NCBI GenBank assembly: GCA_902802265.1
Contig: CADCLN010000024.1
Coordinates: 1-41,764, forward strand
DNA length: 41,764 bases
From: an uncultured Bacteroidales bacterium
GTDB lineage: Bacteria > Bacteroidota > Bacteroidia > Bacteroidales > Bacteroidaceae
Reading direction: 5' to 3'
Shown: piece after piece, positions 35,301-41,764 of the stretch
How the letters are laid out: the number at the start of each line of letters is the position of its first letter
Position numbering within the stretch: position 1 is the stretch's first letter
Program-made: the position numbers and the translations under genes
The notes under the pieces: model-generated
Databases searched by the model: none
Seen by the model: only the letters and a program-made list of their open reading frames with translations
What the model was told of the DNA's origin: nothing

Positions 35301-35518
35301 AGGGAGCCACCATCCTGGGTCTCACTTCCAACACTGGCACCAGCATCATCAAGCACATCGGCTTTGCCAGCAACCTCGACGAATACCTTGCCAGCCTCTC
35401 CGTCAGCCCCATCTACCTCAGCGACATTGTCGCCCTCATCGACCGCTATCTCGCATCTGTCTCCACGGTCACCATCGCCGACATCACATCCCTCATCGAC
35501 CGCTACCTTGCGCAGTAA
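32330..35518 (+). CDS. Secreted GH127-like beta-L-arabinofuranosidase with degenerate dockerin-like tail
   Basis: A 1062-residue exported enzyme. Signal peptide 1-19 (ends SVNA). The catalytic domain (about 25-610) matches GH127/DUF1680: VPKYIGFERVWQ near residue 285, candidate acid/base Glu341 (DEHF), zinc ligands Glu360 and Cys362 (ESCNSNNM) and the Cys429-Cys430 pair (WCCVGTGMENHGK). In the characterised Bifidobacterium enzyme these residues bind zinc and one of the paired cysteines is the nucleophile. Later beta-domains (about 620-1010) may bind carbohydrate. The last ~40 residues contain two similar helices, LSDIVALIDRYLA and TIADITSLIDRYLA, close to the dockerin helix of the CotH protein ([14 protein letters not shown]) but without calcium loops. 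Coding sequence is C-rich on this strand, unlike the dcw genes. Confidence 0.9.
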   Translation: MKYTLFIIGLLMSALSVNAQSKLYPQHFDLSEVTLLNGVFKTALDTNNQLLLKYDADRLMAPFIRQAGLHTKSSSKYYGWLNQHPSFPNWGLDSWSLEGHVGGHYLTALALGYASTTDATMKAKLKERLDYCLDILKDCQDAYTNDTKGLKGFIGGQPINQVWTGLYANDLTEFRKYGGWVPFYCQHKVLAGLRDAYIYTGSTLARDLFRGLSDWSVNVVSKLSTSDMQGMLGWEHGGMNETLADAYKLFGTTKYLDAAKKYSHQQMIDGMSTLNKSFLDGKHANTQVPKYIGFERVWQVSRDKSQSLANAVSAYRRAAHNFWTDVANERTVCIGGNSVDEHFLAASNANRYISNLNGPESCNSNNMLKLSEDLFDETHDSKYADFYEATMYNHILSTQDPQTGGYVYFTTLRPQGYKIYSQVNQGMWCCVGTGMENHGKYGHFIYTHSVDNDTLFVNLFTASELNSKKFGIRQETEFPYEQRSRLIITKAGTYTLAIRRPSWLADGATTSQQADGQSKSGFYCFTNSWKVGDVIEVDLPMQLRIEECPNLPDYIAFKYGPILLAAKTTASTQAEARQTGLSYERLQNEYAREGRMDHAPGSMASSMELTTSPLLICERSEVLPLVSPKDLGKLQFTLTAPEPVENASKSFFNTHKTLTLEPFFSLHHARYVIYWYQQNEEGYNQSDMAKEEAAIAALGARTIDYVGTGEQQSEAGHDVSYSNGSTKGSYNGEFYRDAQAGGYIQYVLTIPDSVVRRLNATDPNLSVMCRFTVADKGRQGTLYIEGETVADITVPSSIKGQDSKGFYNEEYKIPAKALIDKDGNIKTRLTFRLQASSNTLCPGLYYVRLLKDFQDHAYHWRCTDWKTGDTGRVSQDKFSYDTERNTITIHSGTGANNVCLSLDYELGDYLLQQSQKYLVVMGQNLSRTTGSSYLWWLNGVNRGSSVAPTQIKSFVKTDATGKRYIDLVFIWDMTTTGLDGNNTGTQYSITQGATILGLTSNTGTSIIKHIGFASNLDEYLASLSVSPIYLSDIVALIDRYLASVSTVTIADITSLIDRYLAQ

Positions 35519-35570
35519 CAATCTTTCATTTTCTAACCTTCAACCTTCAATTAGTGTTAAAGTTTGCAAG

Positions 35571-35617
35571 ATTCTTCATTCTTCATTCTTCATTCTTATT
35601 TAAAATCCTTACCTTTG
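35571..35617 (+). promoter_or_regulatory. ino1 promoter with heptamer repeat
   Basis: Four heptamers ATTCTTC, ATTCTTC, ATTCTTC, ATTCTTA (35571-35598) are followed by TTTAAAATCCT and TACCTTTG (35610-35617). The block TTTAAAATCCTTACCTTTG is identical to that in front of the activase operon on the other strand. No TTTG -33 box is present; the repeat occupies that position. The start is near 35624. Confidence 0.75.
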
Positions 35618-35654
35618 CACCCAATTTATTGTCTAAAATCAATTTTCAATAGAA

Positions 35655-36983
35655 ATGAACAATCCAAATGTAAAGCCTGCAGAAGGCAAGCTTGGCATCA
35701 TGGTCGTGGGACTGGGTGCCGTGACTTCTACATTTATGACAGGCGTGCTCATGGCACGCAAAGGACTGGCAAAGCCCGTAGGCTCCATGACCCAGTATGA
35801 CAAAATCCGTGTAGGAAAAGGCGCAGCAAAGAAATACCTTTCATACAGCGACATTGTCCCTATCGCAAAACTTGACGACATCGTGTTCGGAGCCTGGGAC
35901 GTCTATCCTGCCAACGCATTCCAGAGTGCCATGTACGCTCAGGTGCTCAACGAGAAAGACATTCTGCCCGTCAAGGACGAGCTGGAGAAGATTGTCCCCT
36001 TCAAGGCAGCCTTCGACAAAAACTTTGCCAAGCGTCTCGACGGCGACAACGTCAAGCAGTGCGCCACCCGTTGGGACATGGTTGAAGCCCTCCGTGAAGA
36101 CATCCGCCAATTCAAGGCAGAAACTGGCTGCTCACGCATCGTAGTCGCATGGGCCGCATCCACCGAAATCTACGTGGAGCCCAACATGGCAGTACACGAC
36201 ACTCAGGCACACCTCGAAGCAGCCATGAAGGCCAACGACACCGTCAACATCGCCCCCTCCATGTGCTATGCCTACGCTGCATTGGCAGAAGGCGCACCCT
36301 TCATCATGGGCGCACCCAACACCACCGTTGACATCCCCGCCATGTGGGAAATGTCCGAGCGGCTGGGCCTCCCCATCGCCGGCAAAGACTTCAAGACAGG
36401 TCAGACCCTTGTCAAGTCAGGCTTTGCACCCATCATCGGCACACGCTGTCTCGGGCTCAGCGGCTGGTTCTCCACCAACATCCTCGGCAACCGCGACGGA
36501 CTGGTGCTCGACGAACCCGCCAACTTCCGCACCAAGGAAGTCAGCAAACTCTCTACGCTTGAAACCATCCTCAAGCCCGAGGCACAGCCCGACCTCTATG
36601 GTCACGGCAACGACGCCGACGACCAGTACTACCACAAAGTGCGCATCAACTACTACCCGCCGCGCAACGACAACAAGGAAGGCTGGGACAACCTCGACAT
36701 ATTCGGCTGGATGAACTATCCCATGCAGATCAAGATAAACTTCCTCTGCCGCGACTCCATCCTTGCCGCACCCCTCTTGCTCGACCTCTGCCTGCTCAGC
36801 GACCTTGCAGCCCGTGCCGGTCGCAGCGGCACACAGCGCTTCCTCAGCTTCTTCCTCAAAGCCCCCATGCACGACTACACAAAGGGTGAAGAACCCGTCA
36901 ACCACCTCTTCCAGCAATACACCATGCTGAAGAACGCCATTCGCGAAATGGGAGGCTACGAAGCCGACGAAGAAATCGACTAA
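35655..36983 (+). CDS. ino1: Inositol-3-phosphate synthase
   Basis: A 442-residue NAD-dependent enzyme converting glucose-6-phosphate to myo-inositol-3-phosphate, the first step towards inositol lipids in Bacteroidetes. The Rossmann motif is VVGLGAVTST near residue 18. TRWDMVEALREDI near 137, VVAWAASTEIYVEP near 160 and KINFLCRDSILAAPLLLDL near 360 (active-site Lys and Asp region) are family blocks. In Bacteroides the gene clusters with phosphatidylinositol-phosphate synthase genes, but here none is adjacent and the gene has its own promoter. Composition is strongly C-rich on the + strand. Length and motifs are complete. Confidence 0.93.
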   Translation: MNNPNVKPAEGKLGIMVVGLGAVTSTFMTGVLMARKGLAKPVGSMTQYDKIRVGKGAAKKYLSYSDIVPIAKLDDIVFGAWDVYPANAFQSAMYAQVLNEKDILPVKDELEKIVPFKAAFDKNFAKRLDGDNVKQCATRWDMVEALREDIRQFKAETGCSRIVVAWAASTEIYVEPNMAVHDTQAHLEAAMKANDTVNIAPSMCYAYAALAEGAPFIMGAPNTTVDIPAMWEMSERLGLPIAGKDFKTGQTLVKSGFAPIIGTRCLGLSGWFSTNILGNRDGLVLDEPANFRTKEVSKLSTLETILKPEAQPDLYGHGNDADDQYYHKVRINYYPPRNDNKEGWDNLDIFGWMNYPMQIKINFLCRDSILAAPLLLDLCLLSDLAARAGRSGTQRFLSFFLKAPMHDYTKGEEPVNHLFQQYTMLKNAIREMGGYEADEEID

Positions 36984-37290
36984 AAACCCATACACCCCTC
37001 CCCCCTCGGGGACCACAAATTACACAAACTACGCGAAACACAGGTTTGTACCCACTTCGTGCAGTTTGTGTAATTTGTTTTTTACACTACAGATTACACG
37101 GATTCTTTCTTTCATTTCACAGATTAGAAAGCCCTGTGGGGCTTGGGGAAATTCGTTCAATTCGTTCAATCCGTTGTTCAAAAAATTGATTTCGTTGAGC
37201 TAAAAATTCGTCAAATTCGTCAAATTGACTCCGTCGAGCTAAAGGTTCGTAGTTTCAAAAAATCCGAGTAATCTGTGTAATCTGTGGTTC
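36984..37290. repeat. Degenerate repeat tract, partly the inverse of 100-355
   Basis: No gene is seen in the 408 nt between ino1 and the sigma-factor fusion. The tract contains a short C/G palindrome (CCCCTCGGGG near 37005), ATTCGTTCAATTCGTTC and AAATTCGTCAAATTCGTC tandem copies, two GAGCTAAA copies, and AATCTGTGTAATCTGTGG near 37270. Bases 37109-37148 match the reverse complement of 211-250 closely (TTTCACAGATTAGAAAGCCC shared). It is the same dispersed family as at the window start. Confidence 0.75.
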
Positions 37291-37338
37291 AGAAAGTAGA
37301 GTAAAGTGGCGTTTGTTAGAAAAAAGTTGTAATTTCCG

Positions 37339-37370
37339 TGCAGTCTTTTTGGAAAAGTGGTATCTATGTC
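37339..37370 (+). promoter_or_regulatory. Candidate ECF promoter motif A (sigma-barrel gene)
   Basis: TGCAGTCTTTT (37339-37349) and GTGGTATCTAT (37357-37367) match the arrangement TGCAGTCTTTT (39100-39110) and GTGGCATCTAT (39119-39129) before the methyltransferase. The two halves start 18 and 19 nt apart. The motif ends 25 nt before the ATG. It differs from the TAnnTTTG type, so it is a candidate autoregulated ECF promoter. A CTTTTT/AAAAAG inverted repeat (37345-37350, 37380-37385) is also present. Confidence 0.55.
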
Positions 37371-37391
37371 AGTAGAGGCAAAAAGTTTTCG

Positions 37392-39080
37392 ATGGATATA
37401 GAACAACTTATAGAGCAAGGGAGACAAGGCGACGAGACTGCACTTGGAAGCCTGTATAAGGCATATCACCGACAAATGACGGGGATATGCCAACGCATCA
37501 CAGGCAATCGTCAAGTGGCAGAGGAATTAGCACATGATGCATTTCTGCTAGCCTTTGCCAAGATGAATCAATTGCACGACCCTAGGCGCTTTGAGGCATG
37601 GCTGACAAGCATCACAACCCATGTGGCCCGACGCTATGTGCAGCGGCATCACGACCCTGCCATGCTCTCACTCTCCACGTTCTCAGAAGAAGAACTTCCT
37701 GGGGAACCTGTTCCAGCAGACGACAAACCGCTGCCAACGATGGCTGAACTGATGGCAGCTGTAGATGCGCTTCCCAAAGGCTATGGACAAGTGTTCAAGT
37801 TGGCGGTCATACAAGATATGTCGCATAAGGAAATAGCCGAAATTCTTGGAATCGCTGCTCACTCTTCATCATCACAACTGTCAAGGGCAAAGAAGATGTT
37901 GCAGAAGTCACTTGCCCAGTATTGGTTGTTGTGGCTCCTACTGCTTCTGTTGCCTTTGGCCATCTATCTTTACAAAACGAAAAGGACTATTGAAGCACCA
38001 GGGCCAGTAGTAACAAAACAAGAGCATACCACGCCTGACACAAAGCATGATGACGAAGAAACTCCAGTGATAGATCAAGGAACCCCAACCATTCCAATTA
38101 TTACTCCACAGCAGATAGCCATTGTTCCTGTCAAAGTTGTTTTAGCAGACAGTCTTGCTCCTGCAGACACGCTCCATCATACAGGCGAAGATATAGAGTG
38201 CACCGACACGACAAGCATTATACATGACAACAAGCTAGTGCCCGACTTGCGTCCTGACAAAGACACTCATATTGCCGACCTGTTCCCAGAAAAGCCGATA
38301 GATGCAGCGAACAAGGGGCAAAAGTGGTCAGTAGAATTGGCATACACAGGCAGCATGGGTGATCAGAATGCCAACCGCCCGTTTATATTCACCGCGACGG
38401 AGATGACAGATGTAACAAGCGATGTTCCGCCAATCCGCTCTTTCGATAAATGGAGCGACTATGCTGAAGCTTTGCAAAGTGGGACACTTGATGTCGATTA
38501 CAAGACGTATCAAATCTTGTTGAAGATTGCCCAGAACAACGCTGCTCAGCCTGGTACGGACATGATTGAGCGTAATACTCACCATTACATGCCTATCACT
38601 TTCTCCTTGGCATTGAAGTATAAACTGAATAACCGTTTTGGTATAGAGACAGGCTTGAGCTACAGCCGTTTGAAATCAGAGTCCGAAATAGGCACAGGTG
38701 GAAATGCCATCCATGAGCAGCAGATCATTCATTACCTTGGTATTCCGCTGAAGGGCTCCTATAATATATATAATGTTAAGCGATGGAGTCTCTACGGAAG
38801 TCTTGGCGTGAAGTTGGAAGTACCCACCAGTGCATCGTTCAGTACCAGCTATATTGTAAACGGGCGCGTAGAACTCTCCGAACCCTCCAGACTCCAAGTT
38901 CCGCTGCAGTGGTCAGTTGGCACAGGCCTTGGCTTGCAATTCAACATCACGCCTCATGTCGGTTTCTTTGCCGAACCAAGCCTGCAATACTACATCCCGA
39001 CGGGCAGCAGCATAGAAACCTATCGCACGGAGCACCCGTTCACGTTCTCCTTGCCGATAGGAATCCGTATAACATGGTAA
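37392..39080 (+). CDS. ECF sigma factor fused to transmembrane helix and outer-membrane beta-barrel
   Basis: A single 562-residue frame with an unusual architecture. Residues ~8-88 are sigma-70 region 2 (ALGSLYKAYHRQMTGICQRI, then AEELAHDAFLLAFAKM and FEAWLTSITTHVARRY). Residues ~117-172 are region 4 with a helix-turn-helix (MSHKEIAEILGIAAHSSSSQ). One membrane helix follows directly (177-194, WLLWLLLLLLPLAIYLY). Residues 195-310 are a Pro/Thr/Asp-rich, probably disordered periplasmic linker. Residues ~311-562 show alternating beta strands of an outer-membrane barrel (WSVELAYTGSM, FGIETGLSYSRL, WSVGTGLGLQFNI) and end in Trp, as OM proteins do. No anti-sigma domain separates region 4 from the helix, so a read-through of two adjacent genes is unlikely. 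An in-frame GTG at 37338 lies inside the promoter-like motif; the ATG at 37392 (MDIEQLIEQG) is the sigma-like start. Reminiscent of dual-membrane-spanning anti-sigma proteins of Bacteroides, but with the sigma factor itself in the chain. Confidence 0.88.
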   Translation: MDIEQLIEQGRQGDETALGSLYKAYHRQMTGICQRITGNRQVAEELAHDAFLLAFAKMNQLHDPRRFEAWLTSITTHVARRYVQRHHDPAMLSLSTFSEEELPGEPVPADDKPLPTMAELMAAVDALPKGYGQVFKLAVIQDMSHKEIAEILGIAAHSSSSQLSRAKKMLQKSLAQYWLLWLLLLLLPLAIYLYKTKRTIEAPGPVVTKQEHTTPDTKHDDEETPVIDQGTPTIPIITPQQIAIVPVKVVLADSLAPADTLHHTGEDIECTDTTSIIHDNKLVPDLRPDKDTHIADLFPEKPIDAANKGQKWSVELAYTGSMGDQNANRPFIFTATEMTDVTSDVPPIRSFDKWSDYAEALQSGTLDVDYKTYQILLKIAQNNAAQPGTDMIERNTHHYMPITFSLALKYKLNNRFGIETGLSYSRLKSESEIGTGGNAIHEQQIIHYLGIPLKGSYNIYNVKRWSLYGSLGVKLEVPTSASFSTSYIVNGRVELSEPSRLQVPLQWSVGTGLGLQFNITPHVGFFAEPSLQYYIPTGSSIETYRTEHPFTFSLPIGIRITW

Positions 39081-39099
39081 AAATCTAACCCGAACCCCA

Positions 39100-39158
39100 T
39101 GCAGTCTTTTCTTGTCTTGTGGCATCTATCCTCATAGAGAAACAAAACAAGAAAAGAC
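39100..39158 (+). promoter_or_regulatory. Candidate ECF promoter motif B and 17-bp inverted repeat
   Basis: TGCAGTCTTTT (39100-39110) and GTGGCATCTAT (39119-39129) repeat the motif found before the sigma-barrel gene. An inverted repeat with one mismatch, GTCTTTTCTTGTCTTGT (39104-39120) and ACAAAACAAGAAAAGAC (39142-39158), encloses the putative -10 part and ends 1 nt before the methyltransferase ATG. If the start site is downstream of ATCTAT, only the right arm is transcribed, which favours a DNA-level operator over an RNA hairpin. Confidence 0.55.
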
Positions 39159-39159
39159 A

Positions 39160-39957
39160 ATGCAACAACGACATCAGGATCGCAAACAATACTTTTATGA
39201 ATTGGCAAATACAGCCCGCGAGTTCTACTTAAACTATCTGCAGCCACACATTACCTTGTCGCCAAACACCCGTGTTCTGGAAATAGGTTGTGGCGAGGGC
39301 GGCAACTTGCTTCCCTTCGCGGAACAGGGCTGTAAAGTAACGGGGATTGACATCTGTAAGGAACGTATCAATGAAGCACAGACTTTCTTTACGGAATGCC
39401 ATCAGCAGGGCACATTCATCTGTCAGGACTTTCTCCTTTCAGGAAATCCAAAGACGGAGGATGAACGATACGACCTTGTACTTGTTCACGATGTAATAGA
39501 ACACATCGAACCAAATTATAAACGAGGCTTTCTTCTTCATATAAAGTCATTTCTCAAACATAACGGTATTGCTTTCTTTGGTTTTCCTGCCTGGCAGAAC
39601 CCATTTGGTGGTCATCAGCAAATAAGCGCGGGTCTTGCCTCCAAACTTCCATTTATTCATTTGCTGCCAAAGCCGCTCTACAAAGCCCTGTTGAAGACAG
39701 GCGGAGCCACGGCAAGCAGCATGGACGAACTGATGAGCATACGAGCCTCGCGGATGACTGTAGAGGGCTTTGAACGACTGATTTCCGAAGTCGGTTATAC
39801 CATTTGTCAGCGCACCCTTTGGTTCATCAACCCACACTACAAACAGAAGTTCCATATAAATCCTCGCCGCCAGTGGACTTTCTTTGCCAGTATTCCATAT
39901 CTACGTAACTTCTATACTACATCAGCGTGGTATTTACTTCGTCAAACTCAAAAATAA
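39160..39957 (+). CDS. Class I SAM-dependent methyltransferase
   Basis: A 265-residue cytoplasmic methyltransferase with a UbiG-like Rossmann core. Motif I is VLEIGCGEGGNL (about residues 41-52), the acidic loop GIDICKERI follows near 64-72, and DLVLVHDVIEHI near residue 110 is motif IV. The C-terminal ~100 residues (from FGFPAWQNPFGGHQQ) differ from ubiquinone enzymes and may bind the substrate; no substrate can be named. The ATG at 39160 is chosen because upstream in-frame codons lie in the inverted repeat. It is 7 nt upstream of the CotH gene at 39965, so the two are co-transcribed. It shares an upstream motif with the sigma-barrel gene, suggesting control by that protein. Confidence 0.88.
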   Translation: MQQRHQDRKQYFYELANTAREFYLNYLQPHITLSPNTRVLEIGCGEGGNLLPFAEQGCKVTGIDICKERINEAQTFFTECHQQGTFICQDFLLSGNPKTEDERYDLVLVHDVIEHIEPNYKRGFLLHIKSFLKHNGIAFFGFPAWQNPFGGHQQISAGLASKLPFIHLLPKPLYKALLKTGGATASSMDELMSIRASRMTVEGFERLISEVGYTICQRTLWFINPHYKQKFHINPRRQWTFFASIPYLRNFYTTSAWYLLRQTQK

Positions 39958-39964
39958 TCAAAAG

Positions 39965-41764
39965 ATGAAAAGACTATTTTGCGTTACCTCAGTTTTCACA
40001 CTGGTTTTGGGGTTGAATGCACAAAACGCTCTGTTATTCACGGAAGTTTGTGTCGCGAACATCGACCAAACGATTGATTACTCGAACAACTATGGCGGTT
40101 GGGTTGAGTTATACAATCCGACTGCAACAGACGTTTCGTTGGATGGGTGGTATCTAAGTGATGATGTCACGAATCTGGCGAAACATCGTCTGTCAGGCTA
40201 TGGCATGTTGAAGTCCGGATGCTATCAGTGCATTTTCTTCGACCATAACGCAGCCGATGGTGAATATGGATCCGATGCAACAAAGCAAGTGAGATTCAAA
40301 CTAAACAGAAAAGGTGGCACGCTGTATCTGTCAAGAAATGGCAGGGAGGTGGACCTGTCCATATCTTATCCTGTATCTGTTCCACGTTGCAGCTATGCGA
40401 GAGTAAATTTAGAGGCTGACGTATGGCAGTATTGTGGCATCCCTACTCCAGGCAGAGCCAATGCGGGGCACTATGCGCAGGAATGCCTACCGATACCGGA
40501 GGTTGATTGTGAATCCAAACTATTCACTTCTGGTTTCGACGTACATGTACAGATTCCTTCTGGCACGACTCTCCGCTACACGACAGACGGTAGCACTCCG
40601 ACACTCACAAATGGAAGTACAAGCACAGATGGTCTTTTCCCTGTCTCAAAGACCACAGTATTGCGTCTGCGGTTGTTCTCTGAAGACAAACTCCCAAGCG
40701 GCGTGGTCACACGTACATATATATACAAGGACAAGAACTACTATTTGCCTATCGTAGCTGTCACAACAGACCCACGCAATCTCTACGACAACATGATTGG
40801 CTGTTATGTAGACGGCAAGAACGGTGTACTGGGACGTGGCTCAACGGGAAAGTCCAACCTTAACATGGACTGGGTGCGTCCTGTCAACTTTGAATATCTG
40901 ACGGCAGACAGCAAAATGGTCATCAATCAGGAAACGAGTTTTGAAGTGGCTGGCGGTTGGAGCCGCCATTTCAAGCCTGCATCGTTCAAACTTACAGCCA
41001 AGAAACTGTATGACAGCAACGGACATTTCCCCCAATCCCCTTTTGCCGCCAAGCCATACTGCGAGTATCAGCAATTGATGATTCGCAACGGAGGAAACAA
41101 CAATAGAATGGATGGCGGCTCTCGTATCAAGGATGCTATTACCCAGCAGGTGCTGACGACCAGTGGCTTCTATGTGGATGCACAGGAGTATCAGCCTGTC
41201 CATGTTTTCATCAACGGCAAGTATTTGGCCATGATGAATGTACGCGAGCCAAGTAACCGTTTCCACGGTGCGGCCAACTACGGCTACGACGATGACGAGA
41301 TGGACTCATTTGAATATAGTAGTCATCTCTACCATCAAAATAGCGGCACGCGCGAAGCGTTTGACCGCATGATACAACTTTCGTATCATGCTGATACCGA
41401 TGAAGGCTTTGAACGTGTTCGGGATCTTTTAGACACGGATGAATTTGCCCGATATATGGCAACGGTCTGCTATGCAGGCACCAGTGACTGGGTGCTGAAC
41501 GACAACAATGTAAAGGGCTATCGCTCGCAGGATGACGGGAAATTCCACTTCGTGTTCTTCGACATGGACTTGACATGGGAAAATACGAATAACGTGGAAG
41601 ATCTGGATGCCAATGACATCATCTATCTCTACCGCAATCTGAAGCAGAACAAGGCTTTCCGCAAGCAGTTTGTGGCGGCATACTGCATTCTGCATGGCAG
41701 CATATATACACAGGAGAGATGCCAACATATTGCTGACAGTATATGTGCATTAGTGAAGAACGCC
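39965..41764 (+). CDS. CotH-kinase surface protein, second copy (partial, runs off window)
   Basis: An open frame of 600 codons with no stop before the end of the window; the 3' end is missing. Signal peptide 1-19 (ends LGLNA). A lamin-tail domain (about 22-145, LFTEVCVANID..GGWVELYNP) is followed by a chitobiase-like domain (about 180-255, LRYTTDGSTPTLT) and a CotH kinase-like domain (about 258 to the end). CotH blocks include MIRNGGNNN, YQPVHVFINGKYLAMMNVREP and DGKFHFVFFDMD with Asp533 and Asp535. The corresponding residues in the first CotH protein are Asp527 and Asp529; here the following FAFG is replaced by LTWE. The architecture is the same as in the 21766 gene, so they are paralogues. 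Second lamin-tail and dockerin parts would be expected downstream. Confidence 0.88.
   Translation, partial: MKRLFCVTSVFTLVLGLNAQNALLFTEVCVANIDQTIDYSNNYGGWVELYNPTATDVSLDGWYLSDDVTNLAKHRLSGYGMLKSGCYQCIFFDHNAADGEYGSDATKQVRFKLNRKGGTLYLSRNGREVDLSISYPVSVPRCSYARVNLEADVWQYCGIPTPGRANAGHYAQECLPIPEVDCESKLFTSGFDVHVQIPSGTTLRYTTDGSTPTLTNGSTSTDGLFPVSKTTVLRLRLFSEDKLPSGVVTRTYIYKDKNYYLPIVAVTTDPRNLYDNMIGCYVDGKNGVLGRGSTGKSNLNMDWVRPVNFEYLTADSKMVINQETSFEVAGGWSRHFKPASFKLTAKKLYDSNGHFPQSPFAAKPYCEYQQLMIRNGGNNNRMDGGSRIKDAITQQVLTTSGFYVDAQEYQPVHVFINGKYLAMMNVREPSNRFHGAANYGYDDDEMDSFEYSSHLYHQNSGTREAFDRMIQLSYHADTDEGFERVRDLLDTDEFARYMATVCYAGTSDWVLNDNNVKGYRSQDDGKFHFVFFDMDLTWENTNNVEDLDANDIIYLYRNLKQNKAFRKQFVAAYCILHGSIYTQERCQHIADSICALVKNA

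Overview
The window looks like chromosome of a Prevotella-type member of the Bacteroidales. The evidence is the canonical Bacteroidetes order of division/cell-wall genes, a FtsL-like protein with a long acidic N-terminus, class B PBP with a PASTA tail, and promoters of the Bacteroidetes type (TTTG, 19-20 nt, TAnnTTTG) in front of most transcription units. Secreted proteins with C-terminal dockerin or NGQRV..GIYI tails, a small MKKxYxxP peptide and a myo-inositol-phosphate synthase agree with this. No species can be named from the sequence alone.

Layout. 1-555: degenerate repeats, then a promoter for an M48 lipoprotein protease. 1521-17687: complete dcw cluster, all on + : mraZ, rsmH, ftsL-like, ftsI, murE, mraY, murD, ftsW, murG, murC, ftsQ, ftsA, ftsZ. 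It opens with what looks like a MraZ operator of three 10-bp-spaced repeats and has a likely internal promoter before murG. 17829-20513 (-): gyrB, rpsT and tRNA-Glu. 20656: recO. 21766-24789: a large secreted CotH-kinase protein with a dockerin. 24786-27677 (-): a glycyl-radical-enzyme activase, proB and proA in one tight operon. 27678-28513: a non-coding region with a 22-bp-period repeat array and a promoter-hairpin-terminator arrangement that could be a small RNA. 28514-30832: a secreted protein and a small MKKxY peptide. 31168-35518: two secreted glycosidases (GH43-like and GH127-like) that fit removal of L-arabinofuranose from plant glycans. 35655: inositol-3-phosphate synthase. 37392-41764: an ECF sigma factor fused to a membrane segment and an outer-membrane beta-barrel, a SAM methyltransferase, and a second CotH-kinase surface protein that runs off the window.

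The most interesting part is the last block. One uninterrupted reading frame (37392-39080) has sigma regions 2 and 4, one transmembrane helix, a ~115-residue Pro/Thr-rich linker and a beta-barrel ending in an aromatic residue. It would be a sigma factor tied to both membranes. A matching bipartite motif (TGCAGTCTTTT ... GTGGyATCTAT) lies directly upstream of this gene and of the methyltransferase-CotH pair, and may be its autoregulated promoter. This suggests an envelope-sensing circuit that controls a methyltransferase and a CotH surface protein.

Other notable items: a C/G-rich palindromic element that supplies the last 23 codons of rsmH; two unrelated genes (activase, ino1) with the same promoter block preceded by a heptamer tandem repeat; a 21-bp-period array inside a long inverted repeat before the first CotH gene; and an apparent reversal of strand base composition between the dcw cluster and the later part of the window.
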